From Foetidibacter luteolus (lineage in GTDB: Bacteria > Bacteroidota > Bacteroidia > Chitinophagales > Chitinophagaceae): a DNA stretch of 64,000 nucleotides. Below the pieces are notes generated by a model. The model was not told where the DNA came from. It worked only from the letters and a program-made list of their open reading frames with translations, and did not search any database. The stretch spans positions 72,771 to 136,770 of the forward strand of contig NZ_VVIP01000013.1 of NCBI RefSeq assembly GCF_009650435.1, given 5' to 3'. Positions 1 through 8,360 of this stretch are shown here, piece after piece. Position numbers and translations under genes: made by a program. Every line of letters begins with the position of its first letter. The stretch's first letter is position 1.

Positions 1-303
1 TGTGGCAGTACCGGTTGCCGTTTGCCCGAAGGGCATTAATAACAATAGCCACGGGTGAAACCCGTGGTAAAAGAAAATAACCGTCCAACAACCCTGAAAG
101 GGTTGACTACCAACAAGCATTCAACCCTTTCAGGGTTGGATGGTTACTCCGCAAGTAACCCCGGTTTACAACAGGGGCTATTATAAGTAAAGCCTTTCAG
201 GCTTCCTTTAAACGTTTACCAAAAGAACATTAAACATCCAAAGCCTCGTAGAGGCGGCATGTTAGTAGCTAATGAAACAAGGTTTCCCCGTAGAGCCTTA
301 GGT

Positions 304-385
304 GCGCTATGTTACGCAGGATAATGTGTAACAGCAAGATTGATGATTACGGGGTTCCGGTGCAAAAGGCTGCTCAACATACCGC
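304..385 (+). repeat. 82-bp GCGATATGTT-bounded element, copy 1
   Basis: A degenerate copy of the element best seen at 26527-26607. It begins GCGCTATGTTACGCAGG and ends in AACATACCGCC, so the terminal inverted repeat has partly decayed. It sits inside unit 1 of the 533-bp tandem repeat. Confidence 0.6.
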
Positions 386-836
386 CTCTACGAGGCTATA
401 CAAAAAAATTCGCTTTCTATCTTTCTACTAACATGCCGCTCCTACGGAGCTTTTTAACCCCTCACTCGAAAAGCGGTTACCAGTTACAAGTTACCAGTGT
501 GTTGATGTTGATATGCTGTCTTGATGAAGTGATGTGGCAGTACCGGTTGCCGTTTGCCCGAAGGGCATTAATAACAATAGCCACGGGTGAAACCCATGGT
601 AAAAGAAAATAACCGTTCAACAACCCTGAAAGGGTTAACTACCAACAAGCATTCAACCCTTTCAGGGTTGGATGGTTACACCGCAGGTAACCCCGGTTTA
701 CAACCGGGGCTATTATAAGTAAAGCCCTTCAGGCTTCCATTAAGCGTTGAACAAAAGAACATTGAACAACCAAAGCCTCGTAGAGGCGGCATGTTAGTAG
801 CCAACGAAAACAAGGTTTCCCCGTAGCGCCTTAGGT

Positions 837-919
837 GCGATATGTTACGCAGGATAATGTGTAACAGCATGATTGATGATTACCAGGCACTGTTTCAAAA
901 GATTGCTCAACATAACGCC
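837..919 (+). repeat. 82-bp GCGATATGTT-bounded element, copy 2
   Basis: Starts GCGATATGTTACGCAGG and ends CAACATAACGCC, with an internal segment resembling the cores of the copies at 10426 and 26527 (for example TTACCAGGC). It lies in unit 2 of the tandem repeat. Confidence 0.6.
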
Positions 920-1395
920 TCTACGAGGCTTTACAAAAAATTGCTTTCTATCTTTCTACTAACGTGCCGCTCCTACGGAGCTTTTAACCCTTCACCCAAA
1001 AGAAAGTTGCCGATTACCAGTTACCGGTTAGTCTGTTGATGTTGATAAGTTGTCTTTAAGAAGTGACGTGGCATCAACGGTTGCCGTTTGCCCGAAGGGC
1101 ATAAATAACAATAGCCACGGGTAAAACCCGTGGTCAAAGAAAATAACCGTCTAACAACCCTGTAGGGGTTGACTACCAACAAAGGTTCAACCCTTGCAGG
1201 GTTGGATTATTACGTCGCAGGTAACCCCGGTTTGCAACCGGGGCTATTATAAGTAAAGCATTTCAGGCTTCCATGGAACGTTGAGCAAAAGAACATCGAA
1301 CAACCAAAGCCTCGCAGCAACATTAAACTTCCGCTGCTTTACAGCACAAATATCATTCATCCGTTAACTTGTGCATTCAACAGCAGCAAACAACC

Positions 1396-2337
1396 ATGAA
1401 CAGCATTTTCCGGTTACTCCTCCCCCTTTTGTTGGCAAACAATATACAGGCCCAGGATACATTCACCTGCATTCCGCTTGGTGTAAAAGGCGGTATTGAC
1501 GAAAGCAACCTATCTTCCTATATGCTTGGCGTAAAAGGAAGCCAGCAATACATTTGCCTGGATGCCGGCACCCTGCATGCCGGGCTGCAGAAAGCTGCGG
1601 CCAAAGGCATTTTTAAGCAGGATGCGGCTACCGTATTAAAACAAAACATAAAAGGTTACTGCATCTCCCACCCGCACCTCGACCATCTTGCAGGCCTTAT
1701 CATTAACTCGCCAGACGATACTTCCAAATACATTTACGGTTTGCCGCATTGCCTCAACATCATCAAAGACAAATATTTTTCCTGGAAAAGCTGGGCCAAC
1801 TTTGGAGATGCAGGCGAACAACCGGCGCTGGGCAAATACCACTATGTAGAACTTGCAGCAAAAGAAACCGAAGCAGCCAATACGGGCCTGCATATAAAGG
1901 CTTACGCACTAAGTCATGTAAACCCTTATGAAAGCACTGCTTTTTTGGTGCGGCATAACGACAGCTATGTGTTATACTTAGGCGATACCGGTGCCGATGA
2001 AGTGGAGAAATCCACCCGGTTACAGCAGTTGTGGCAGGCTGTTGCGCCTATTATTAGAGCACACCAGCTCAAAGGTATTTTCATCGAGGTTTCTTACCCC
2101 GATGAACAGCCGTCAAACAAACTGTTCGGCCACCTTACCCCTGCCCTGCTGATGAAGGAAATGCAGCAACTCGGCAACCTGGCAGGCAAAGAATCCATCG
2201 CTGGCCTGCCGGTTGTCATCACCCACATAAAGCCATCCGGCAATAACGAAGCAACCATATACAGGCAATTAACAGAACAGAACAAACTGCAACTCAAGCT
2301 CATTTTTCCGGAGCAGGCAACACCTTTTGATTTGTAA
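1396..2337 (+). CDS. Secreted 3',5'-cyclic-nucleotide phosphodiesterase, class II
   Basis: A 313-residue metallo-beta-lactamase-fold protein. Residues 92-97 are HPHLDH, followed by LAGLIINSP, which fits the signature of class II cyclic-nucleotide phosphodiesterases (the yeast PDE1 / Vibrio CpdP family). Those enzymes hydrolyse cAMP to AMP at a metal centre. A later LGDTGADE segment supplies another metal-binding aspartate. Residues 1-18 form a signal peptide ending in IQAQ, so the protein is probably periplasmic. I chose ATG 1396 because an upstream TTG at 1369 would put nine polar residues before the signal peptide. It stands alone after the repeat block. Family assignment is strong; the natural substrate is inferred. 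Confidence 0.85.
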   Translation: MNSIFRLLLPLLLANNIQAQDTFTCIPLGVKGGIDESNLSSYMLGVKGSQQYICLDAGTLHAGLQKAAAKGIFKQDAATVLKQNIKGYCISHPHLDHLAGLIINSPDDTSKYIYGLPHCLNIIKDKYFSWKSWANFGDAGEQPALGKYHYVELAAKETEAANTGLHIKAYALSHVNPYESTAFLVRHNDSYVLYLGDTGADEVEKSTRLQQLWQAVAPIIRAHQLKGIFIEVSYPDEQPSNKLFGHLTPALLMKEMQQLGNLAGKESIAGLPVVITHIKPSGNNEATIYRQLTEQNKLQLKLIFPEQATPFDL

Positions 2338-2926
2338 GGGCTTTGCCCCCTGAACCGTAAACCTGGTTGCTTGCCATGAAGCACAGAAAATTGCGGAACC
2401 TGTTTCTGCCGCCGTAGGCGCCAGAAACTTCGCCTGGGCATTGCCACGGAAACACGGAAAGTCACGGAAAAGCAGATCTTCCCGGCTTACAGCAAATTTT
2501 CCTGGCTTGTTGGCCTTCTTTTACTGATAACAGGCTGTTTGCCGGGTGCGGTGGCACCCATTCCGGAAATTAAGATGTATGGGCCCGGCTGAAGGAGCTA
2601 CTATTGAGCTTTACTTGCGTCGCACTCGTGTACGGCTGAATTCGCTATGCAGCTTTTCCCACCTTATAGCCATTGTTTCTGCCGCCTACGGCGCCAGAAA
2701 CTTTACGAGGGCATGCTATGGCAAATACAGAAACCTGCAAAGCGTCTACATTTATCATCCCGACACTGAAGAAGTTCTGGTAAATTTTCCAATCCTATAC
2801 CATCAAAAAATTTTGTTCTGAAGCGGAAATCCTGTCTTCGGGGCTACAATGGCGAAAGCTGGAAGTATAAACTTTCCGTTTAGAATTACTCTTTCCAAGT
2901 CAAAAAAAGAAAAACTGTGCATAAAC
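2338..2926. repeat. Non-coding spacer with two GTTTCTG hairpins and a GGGCCC-type repeat
   Basis: No credible gene. The spacer holds two 27-bp hairpins, 2402-2428 and 2675-2701, each opening GTTTCTGCCGCC and closing GGCGCCAGAAAC. Two relatives occur at 13253-13279 and 13343-13369. At 2578-2653 is a copy, in inverse orientation, of the dispersed GTGCGACGCAA / GGGCCCAT repeat. The short ORF crossing this stretch is made of repeat sequence. Confidence 0.65.
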
Positions 2927-2927
2927 G

Positions 2928-2958
2928 TTTGTAAAAGTTTGTAAACATTTATAAATTG
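2928..2958 (+). promoter_or_regulatory. Candidate promoter with tandem GTTTGTAAA for the deaminase cassette
   Basis: TTTG at 2928-2931 is followed after 19 bases by TAAATTGG at 2951-2958, close to the Bacteroidota TTTG / TAnnTTTG arrangement with two mismatches in the second box. The sequence GTTTGTAAA occurs twice in tandem, at 2927-2935 and 2937-2945, overlapping the first box, and could bind a regulator. The first ATG of the cassette is about 60 bases downstream. Confidence 0.4.
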
Positions 2959-3019
2959 GAGCCGAGGCAATGTAAGCGCTTTATGCAACCTTATAGACAC
3001 ACCCCAAAATTTTAAAGCT

Positions 3020-3616
3020 ATGGGGCTAATGGTTCACAGTTCGGAAGGTATTCCAGACAAACATGACAGAGATTATTTCATTTACTTGTTAGATTATGGT
3101 TGGTATGAACCATTAAGCCAAGCATTGAAAGACAATTTCGGTAAAATGGCGACACTTGCTTCTGAAAAGAAAAATGCTGTTGTTATTATGCGAACAGACG
3201 AAGGTGTGCATTTCAGTGACGAAGTGTTATCGTGGCATAGCATTAATGGGGAAGACGCAGACAAAGAAGAATTGCTTCCCGCAATTTTAGTTACTAACAG
3301 AAACCCTTCAGAGTTTCGTCGTAGAGTAATTGGGACAATTGAAAAAGGAGAAGAAGAAAATTTGAAAATGATTTTCTTTCCATTAAAAAAGCATTGTAAA
3401 GACACAACCGAAGTCGTAGAGCTTATTCAAAAAATATTTTATAAAATAAAGCAAGGACAAGACCTATTCGACTTCGCGATTACTAAAGAGAAAAAGCGAG
3501 GGGTTAGAGGGGCATTAGCCAATTCAGTTATGCTTGAACCTAACTTTGCAGGAGTAGGTTTTAGTTTCAACAAATTCATAAATTATCTACGAGCGACAAA
3601 TAAAGCCTGCACATAA
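3020..3616 (+). CDS. Unrecognised 198-aa protein, first gene of the deaminase cassette
   Basis: I do not recognise this family. The protein is soluble, with no signal peptide or membrane segment, and is rich in charged residues. Visible features are an aromatic N-terminal segment (YFIYLLDYGWYEPL, about residues 14-27), a hydrophobic strand VVIM, a segment VLSWHSING, and a Lys/Glu-rich middle. The DNA is visibly richer in A+T than the flanking genes and matches that of the next gene, which begins 83 bases after the stop on the same strand. This suggests the two were acquired together and work together, for example as sensor or partner of the deaminase-ATPase protein; that role is inferred. A small hairpin, GTCGTT...AACGAC at 3619-3644, lies between them. 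Confidence 0.75.
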   Translation: MGLMVHSSEGIPDKHDRDYFIYLLDYGWYEPLSQALKDNFGKMATLASEKKNAVVIMRTDEGVHFSDEVLSWHSINGEDADKEELLPAILVTNRNPSEFRRRVIGTIEKGEEENLKMIFFPLKKHCKDTTEVVELIQKIFYKIKQGQDLFDFAITKEKKRGVRGALANSVMLEPNFAGVGFSFNKFINYLRATNKACT

Positions 3617-3699
3617 CAGTCGTTACCAACAAGCGTAGAACGACAGCGCAACAATTTATGTACTACAATATCAAATGGGGAGGGAATTACAGATAAACA

Positions 3700-5205
3700 A
3701 TGGCAAAGAAGAAAGAAGATAAAGCATTCAACGCAAGGAAATATATGGAAATGGCTATTCAGGTAATGAATAAATCCATTCAAGAGCCGCGAAAAGACAA
3801 AGTAAGTCCTAAGGTGGGAGCAATTTTAATTAAACCCGATGGTTCAGAAGAAGAAGCATTTAGAGGAGAACTTCGTCATGGTGATCACGCAGAATTTACT
3901 TTGCTTGAAAGAAAAAACCGTAGTAATCATTTAGATGGCTCCATCTTATTTGCGACACTTGAACCTTGTGCTCCCGGGGCGAGGAACCTTCCTAAATTGG
4001 GTTGTGCTGAGCGTATTGTAAATGCTCGCATAAAGAAAGTTTGGATTGGCATAGAAGACCCCGACCCAACCGTTGATCGAAAAGGCATTAAATATCTTTT
4101 GGATAATGGTGTGGAAGTTGAAATGTTTGATGCCGACCTTCAAAAGCAAATTCGGGATGCAAATAAACAATTTATTGAAGAAGCAGAAGAACGGGCTAAA
4201 AAAATTAAAACAGTTCCTTTACCATCCATTTTATCTGAAAAAGAAAAGGGAGAGCCTAAAGCTAACACAGCAGATTTATCTAAGGAAATAATTGAAGATT
4301 TCATTAGTAAAGCTAATCTCGAAGTAGCGATTGACACTCCAGAATACTACAGAATCTTTGACCAACTCGGTATCATAGAATTGAAAAACGACAAATACAT
4401 CCCAACAGGTTTGGGACTATTGTTGTTTGGCAAAAGACCTCAATTGATATATCAGAATGCATTAATAAGAGCAACTTATAAAACTAGAGGACGTGGGGAG
4501 GGTATTGAAACAATTGAAGGCCCTTTACTTTTACAAGCTGACAAAATACAAAGCTGGTATGAAAATCATATTGGCAAACAGATAGACAGAACTAATGCTG
4601 AGCGTAAAGTCATTTATGATTATCCTTTAGTAGTCTTCCGAGAAGCTATTATTAATGCTATTGTACATCGTGATTACGATATTGGCGGAGCTCCTATCTA
4701 TTTTGAAATTAATGATGATACAATTATCATTAAGAGTCCGGGAAAACCAATAGAGCCAATTACCTTAGAGCAAATCAAGAAATTTAATGCTCCATCTTTA
4801 AGTCGTAATCCCAAAATAATGTATGTGTTTGACCAAATGGACTTAGTGGAGCAAAGAGGCTTAGGTTTTCAAACCATTAAAGACTTGCCCACAAAGCATA
4901 ATTTGCCTTTGCCGTTAGTTTCTTATGAAGCTCCATATATGGTCTTGACATTCCCAAGAAGCATTGCAGCTGCTAAAATAGTTACTGATAAGCCAAACGT
5001 AACAAAACTTAACGATGCTCAACTAAGAGGTTACGAATGGCTTAAAACAGTTGGAGAAGTAAGTACAAGGGAATATTCAGCTCATTTTGACATTGGTTAT
5101 AAGACCGCCCAAAGACATCTTGCTGTTATGAAAGAACTTAGTTTAATACGTGATAATGGAGAAGATTCTAATTCTCCTAATTACAAATATATTGTGAATG
5201 AATAA
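3700..5205 (+). CDS. RibD-like deaminase fused to GHKL ATP-binding and winged-helix domains
   Basis: A 501-residue multidomain protein. Residues about 10-145 are a zinc-dependent nucleoside/nucleotide deaminase fold: HAE at 63-65 (catalytic Glu65), TLEPC ending at Cys90 and a second cysteine at 102. The following IGIEDPDPTVDRKGIKYL segment resembles the deaminase domain of RibD more than cytidine deaminase. Residues about 195-425 resemble the ATP-binding half of COG2865/Schlafen-AlbA-type regulators: FREAIINAIVHRDY (313-326) as N-box, IKSPGKP (344-350) and RGLGFQTI (386-393). Residues about 430-495 look like a winged helix. The AlbA domain usual at the N-terminus of that family is replaced by the deaminase. 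Function is inferred to be nucleotide-based conflict or regulation. A decayed in-frame tail follows the stop. Confidence 0.75.
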   Translation: MAKKKEDKAFNARKYMEMAIQVMNKSIQEPRKDKVSPKVGAILIKPDGSEEEAFRGELRHGDHAEFTLLERKNRSNHLDGSILFATLEPCAPGARNLPKLGCAERIVNARIKKVWIGIEDPDPTVDRKGIKYLLDNGVEVEMFDADLQKQIRDANKQFIEEAEERAKKIKTVPLPSILSEKEKGEPKANTADLSKEIIEDFISKANLEVAIDTPEYYRIFDQLGIIELKNDKYIPTGLGLLLFGKRPQLIYQNALIRATYKTRGRGEGIETIEGPLLLQADKIQSWYENHIGKQIDRTNAERKVIYDYPLVVFREAIINAIVHRDYDIGGAPIYFEINDDTIIIKSPGKPIEPITLEQIKKFNAPSLSRNPKIMYVFDQMDLVEQRGLGFQTIKDLPTKHNLPLPLVSYEAPYMVLTFPRSIAAAKIVTDKPNVTKLNDAQLRGYEWLKTVGEVSTREYSAHFDIGYKTAQRHLAVMKELSLIRDNGEDSNSPNYKYIVNE

Positions 5206-5320
5206 GATAGATAGGTTGGACAAGTTGTTGGACATGATGTCCAAGCTATAGAAGAAAAAGATACTTTTAATGATGAACTTGGACAAGAAGTTGGACATGG
5301 TGTCCAAGAAGGAGAATTAT
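5206..5320 (+). pseudogene. In-frame relic following the deaminase gene
   Basis: Reading on in frame past the stop gives two codons, a TAG, then V-G-Q-V-V-G-H-D-V-Q, a spacer, and L-G-Q-E-V-G-H-G-V-Q before another stop at about 5320. At DNA level this is a near-identical direct repeat, 5216-5245 and 5279-5308, exactly 63 bp (21 codons) apart. Repeated V-G-x-x-V-G segments are common in the C-terminal parts of COG2865-type proteins. The simplest reading is that the gene once continued and has been shortened. Confidence 0.4.
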
Positions 5321-5454
5321 GAAAAGAAACTAATACTACAGAAGATAGAGAATATGAGGAAGTAAATGCAATTTAAATTGATCTGCCAGAAGAAAGACGA
5401 AGTAAATGACATTAAAAGTGACCAAACGACATGGGGGGCAAGAACGCCATCTGG

Positions 5455-5645
5455 TAACATGGTTTTCTGCTATGCTGGCTGACGAATATATACTAATCGT
5501 CCCGTTCGCTTGTCATCTGCAGTCCGGCTGTCCGAGTAAAGCTAAGCTACAAAATACAACATCAACTACATAACTTTATTCAACCGCGGTTCGTGGCTGA
5601 CAAATCACGGAATACCAGCACAGCATAAAGCCCCGCCGTTAGAAC
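5455..5645. repeat. Large imperfect palindrome, weakly attC-like
   Basis: The left arm, TAACATGG then TGCTATGCTGG at about 5455-5477, is an imperfect inverted copy of the right arm, CCAGCACAGCA then CCGCCGTTAGAAC at about 5615-5645. The segment is about 190 bp and ends 8 bases before the small ORF at 5654. The end motifs GGTAAC and GTTAGAAC resemble integron recombination half-sites but do not fit the consensus exactly, and no integrase is in the window. Confidence 0.35.
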
Positions 5646-5653
5646 GCAATTAT

Positions 5654-5863
5654 ATGACAGACTCTAAATTCAGTAAGCTTGTAAATTTTCTCAAAAAAGT
5701 CCCTTCCGTAAAACAAACAATAGAAAGCGGATCTCTTGAGAATGGCAATTGGTGGATAAAATTTTCTATCAACAAAAAATTCCGCTATGGCCAGCAATAC
5801 CTCAACTTTCTATGCCAGGTTAAAACAACAACTAAAAACCAATACAACTCCTTAACACATTGA
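5654..5863 (+). CDS. Short 69-aa ORF, probably a truncated hypothetical protein
   Basis: The N-terminal 40 residues, with FLKKVPSVKQTIESG and NGNWWIKFSI, look like a real folded soluble protein start. After that point the sequence becomes low-quality (Lys/Asn/Gln-rich), suggesting a frameshift or truncation near 5775. I recall longer relatives with this kind of N-terminus but cannot name a family. Its TGA stop at 5861-5863 overlaps the TTG start of the DinB-like gene. It may be a gene remnant rather than a functional protein. Confidence 0.4.
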   Translation: MTDSKFSKLVNFLKKVPSVKQTIESGSLENGNWWIKFSINKKFRYGQQYLNFLCQVKTTTKNQYNSLTH

Positions 5864-6303
5864 AACAGTTTTTTACAGAGTTATTTGAATACAGTAATCA
5901 CTACAACCAAAAGTTGTTTAGCGTTTTTGCGGGCAACCCGGACAAAACATCGCAAAAAGCCGTGAGCCTGTTTAATCATTTGCTGAACGCTCATCAAATT
6001 TGGAACAACAGGATTGACCCGAAACAGCCAACCTTTGCTGTGTGGCAACTTCACCATTTACAAGACCTGGAAGCCATCAACACAACGAACTATGAACAGA
6101 CATTGCAAATACTTGACAGGTTTGACTTAAGCCAAATTATCAGTTACTCAACCAGCAAGGGAGAAGGGTTTAGCAACCGTGTGCAAGACATATTATTTCA
6201 CGTTATTAACCATTCAACATATCATAGGGGGCAAATTGCGACAGAATTTAAACAACACGGGCTTGAACCTTTGATTACTGACTACATTTTTTACAAACGA
6301 TAA
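5860..6303 (+). CDS. DinB-like four-helix metal-binding protein
   Basis: A full-length 147-residue member of the DinB/YfiT superfamily. The N-terminal helix carries LFNHLLNAHQIWNNR with the first candidate metal histidines, and the C-terminal region has HVINHSTYHRGQI, the hallmark helix with two more histidines. These proteins bind a divalent metal, and some act as thiol-S-transferases; the activity here cannot be told from sequence. No ATG is available, so TTG 5860, overlapping the previous stop, is the best start. It follows the large palindrome at 5455-5645. Confidence 0.75.
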   Translation: MKQFFTELFEYSNHYNQKLFSVFAGNPDKTSQKAVSLFNHLLNAHQIWNNRIDPKQPTFAVWQLHHLQDLEAINTTNYEQTLQILDRFDLSQIISYSTSKGEGFSNRVQDILFHVINHSTYHRGQIATEFKQHGLEPLITDYIFYKR

Positions 6304-6339
6304 ATACTTGTTTTCTTGAAGATAACGAACCCGCATACA

Positions 6340-6625
6340 TTCAGGCTAAAGCCACCGATCGTTTTATTTCTAACCCGGGCTTAAGCCCAATGTCATTAAG
6401 TTAAGCGTCAGAAAATATTCCAGCCATATAAAGTCTTCTATAAAAGCCTGAAAGGCTTTACTACGAATATCCCCGGTTGCAAACCGGGGTTACCTCAATA
6501 GGTACGGCCCAACCCTGTAAGAGTTGAACATCCGGCATATTCAACCCTTACAGGGTTGCCGGGTAATTAATTCTTTAACCCCGGGTTTCACCCGGGGCTA
6601 TTCTTATTTATGCCCTTCGGGCAAT
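6340..6625. repeat. Cluster of short palindromes like those of the 533-bp repeat
   Basis: Contains CCCGGGCTTAAGCCC, AAAGCCTGAAAGGCTTT, CCCCGGTTGCAAACCGGGG, CAACCCTGTAAGAGTTG, CAACCCTTACAGGGTTG, CCCCGGGTTTCACCCGGGG and GCCCTTCGGGC in series. The motif types and spacing echo the window start, but the order is reversed. The cluster lies between the convergent dinB-like and fumC genes. Confidence 0.75.
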
Positions 6626-6740
6626 GATAAACACTGCTGATTTCCTTAACTCGTTTCTCCGAAAAGTCTCCTGCAATTGCACTCTTTGCGGCAGGGATGG
6701 GCAGAATGCTATAAATCTATATCCAATCTTCTACCCGGGC

Positions 6741-6826
6741 TAAAAAGCCGCGTAGCGAATCCAACCGTACAAGAGTGCGACGCAACGGCAGCCTCATTAA
6801 TGTTCCTGCTGCCGGGCCCATAAAAA
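6741..6826 (+). repeat. GTGCGACGCAA / GGGCCCAT repeat, copy
   Basis: Holds GTACAAGAGTGCGACGCAAC and, about 25 bp further, CTGCTGCCGGGCCCATAAAA. Similar sequences occur near 2578, 37845, 39400, 43830, 47090 and 60600, with a GTGAGTGACACAAC variant near 15935 and 26955. The copy abuts the fumC terminator. Confidence 0.7.
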
Positions 6827-6848
6827 ACAAGGCAGCCCAAAGGCTGCC
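6821..6848 (-). terminator. Rho-independent terminator of fumC
   Basis: Read on the minus strand, the perfect stem GGCAGCC-TTTG-GGCTGCC (6831-6848) is followed by TTGTTTTTTA (6821-6830), 25 bases after the fumC stop codon. Confidence 0.8.
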
Positions 6849-6873
6849 CTGGTATGTTCTATCTTTAAGATTG

Positions 6874-8274
6874 TTATTTTAATTCGCCTACCATGTTGGC
6901 GGGTATCACCCATTCATCAAATTGTTCGGGGGTAACATAACCCAGCTTAACGGCCATTTCCTTAAGCGTAGTGCCTTCTTTATGGGCTTTCTGCGCAATT
7001 TCAGCGGCTTTGTAGTAACCGATTTTTGTATTGAGCGCCGTTACCAGCATCAGGCTGTTATCCACATGCTTTTTAATGTTGGCTTCAATGGGCTCTATAC
7101 CCACCGCACACTTATCGTTGAACGATACGGCGCCTTCACCAATAAGCCTGGCGCTGTGCAGGAAGTTATAGATCATTACGGGCTTAAACACATTTAGCTC
7201 AAAATGGCCGTTGGCGCCGCCTACATTTATGGCAACATCGTTGCCCAGCACCTGGGCGGCAATCATGGTAAGCGCCTCGCACTGGGTAGGGTTAACCTTG
7301 CCCGGCATAATGGAAGAGCCGGGCTCGTTATCGGGTATAAAAATTTCGCCGATACCGCTGCGTGGGCCCGAGGACAGCATGCGTATGTCGTTGGCTATTT
7401 TCATCAAGCTTACCGCAACAGTTTTTAGGGCGCCATGCGCTTCAACAATGGCATCATGCGCGGCCAGTGCTTCAAACTTGTTTTCGGCCGTTACAAAGGG
7501 CAGGCCTGTTAGCTCAGCTATTTTTTCAGCCACCAGCTCAGCGTATCCTTTGGGCGTATTAATACCCGTACCTACGGCTGTGCCACCCAGTGCCAGTTCT
7601 GTTAAATGCGATAAAGAATTGTTGATGGCCTTTAACCCGTGGTTTAGCTGGGCAGTATAACCGCTAAACTCCTGGCCAAGGGTTAAGGGGGTAGCATCCA
7701 TAAAATGGGTGCGGCCAATTTTAACCACATTCATAAAAGCCTTGCTTTTGGCAGCCAGCGTATCCCGCAGTTTTTCAATGCCGGGAATGGTATTTTCCAC
7801 CAGTGTTTTATAGGCCGCTATGTGCATGGCCGTTGGGAAGGTATCGTTGGAAGATTGCGACTTGTTTACATCGTCGTTAGGGTGCAGGAATTTATCCTTG
7901 TCTTCCAGCCTGCCGCCATTAATTACGTGGGCACGGTAAGCCACCACTTCATTCACGTTCATGTTGCTTTGCGTACCGCTGCCGGTTTGCCATACCACCA
8001 GCGGAAACTGGTCGTCCAGCTTGCCCTCCAGTATTTCATCGCATACCTGGCCGATAGCGTTCTTTTTTTCTTCCGGTAAAACACCCAGCTCAAAATTGGC
8101 GATGGCCGCCGCGTTTTTCAGGTAAGCAAAAGCCTGTATAATGGCTTTGGGCATTTTGTTGATATCCTGTGCTATTTTAAAATTCTCTATGCTACGCTGG
8201 GTTTGTGCGCCCCAGTACACATGCGAAGGTACCTGTACTTCGCCCATGGTATCTTTTTCAATGCGGTAAGACAT
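6874..8274 (-). CDS. fumC: Fumarate hydratase, class II
   Basis: Catalyses the reversible hydration of fumarate to L-malate in the TCA cycle. The protein is 466 residues from the chosen start, the usual size of class II fumarase. The aspartase/fumarase signature [11 protein letters not shown] is present near residue 320, along with the substrate-binding GSGTQSNMN and [10 protein letters not shown] regions. I chose ATG 8274 (MSYRIEKDT) rather than 8316 because family members begin with this segment and because TACCTTTG on the minus strand (8295-8302), a good -7 box, lies between the two. It is monocistronic, with its own terminator. Confidence 0.95.
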   Translation of the reverse strand: MSYRIEKDTMGEVQVPSHVYWGAQTQRSIENFKIAQDINKMPKAIIQAFAYLKNAAAIANFELGVLPEEKKNAIGQVCDEILEGKLDDQFPLVVWQTGSGTQSNMNVNEVVAYRAHVINGGRLEDKDKFLHPNDDVNKSQSSNDTFPTAMHIAAYKTLVENTIPGIEKLRDTLAAKSKAFMNVVKIGRTHFMDATPLTLGQEFSGYTAQLNHGLKAINNSLSHLTELALGGTAVGTGINTPKGYAELVAEKIAELTGLPFVTAENKFEALAAHDAIVEAHGALKTVAVSLMKIANDIRMLSSGPRSGIGEIFIPDNEPGSSIMPGKVNPTQCEALTMIAAQVLGNDVAINVGGANGHFELNVFKPVMIYNFLHSARLIGEGAVSFNDKCAVGIEPIEANIKKHVDNSLMLVTALNTKIGYYKAAEIAQKAHKEGTTLKEMAVKLGYVTPEQFDEWVIPANMVGELK

Positions 8275-8294
8275 ACGGTAGATTTTTTGTGGCG

Positions 8295-8302
8295 CAAAGG
8301 TA
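8295..8302 (-). promoter_or_regulatory. Candidate -7 box of fumC
   Basis: TACCTTTG on the minus strand matches TAnnTTTG and would start transcription about 14 bases before ATG 8274. No convincing TTTG box is seen upstream of it. Confidence 0.35.
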
Positions 8303-8360
8303 TGGGCTAATGCCATAGGCGCCGGTTTGAAATTTTCGGTATGCGTAAAAGACAGGGCGC

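Larger units (their letters stand above)
1..1335. repeat. Tandem ~533-bp composite repeat (2.5 copies)
   Basis: The same order of short palindromes occurs three times, with the landmark TTTGCCCGAAGGGC starting at 21, 553 and 1087, so the unit is 532-534 bp. Within each unit are hairpin-capable motifs built on GCCCGAAGGGC, ACGGGTGAAACCCGT, CAACCCTGAAAGGGTTG, CCCCGGTTTACAACCGGGG, AAGCCTTTCAGGCTT and GCCTCGTAGAGGC. The third copy is cut off near 1335, and the first may extend upstream of the window. Short ORFs in this stretch are artefacts of the repeats. Related palindromes recur at 6340-6625, 10340-10580 and 26455-26625. Confidence 0.85.

Noticed and set aside
340..1039. Short ORFs inside the tandem repeats
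   Set aside because: They consist entirely of palindromic repeat sequence present elsewhere in both orientations and have no signal or domain.
1..1335. CRISPR array
   Set aside because: The palindromes are of different kinds with irregular spacing; there are no regular repeats with unique spacers of constant size and no cas genes.
2546..2821. 91-residue ORF on the plus strand
   Set aside because: It crosses a GGGCCC repeat and a GTTTCTG hairpin, so it is not coding.
5455..5645. Genuine integron attC site
   Set aside because: The half-sites TGGTAAC and GTTAGAA break the consensus RYYYAAC/GTTRRRY, and there is no integrase in the window.
8275..8316. Longer fumC start at 8316
   Set aside because: A plausible -7 box lies inside this stretch and the extra 14 residues are not part of the conserved family N-terminus.
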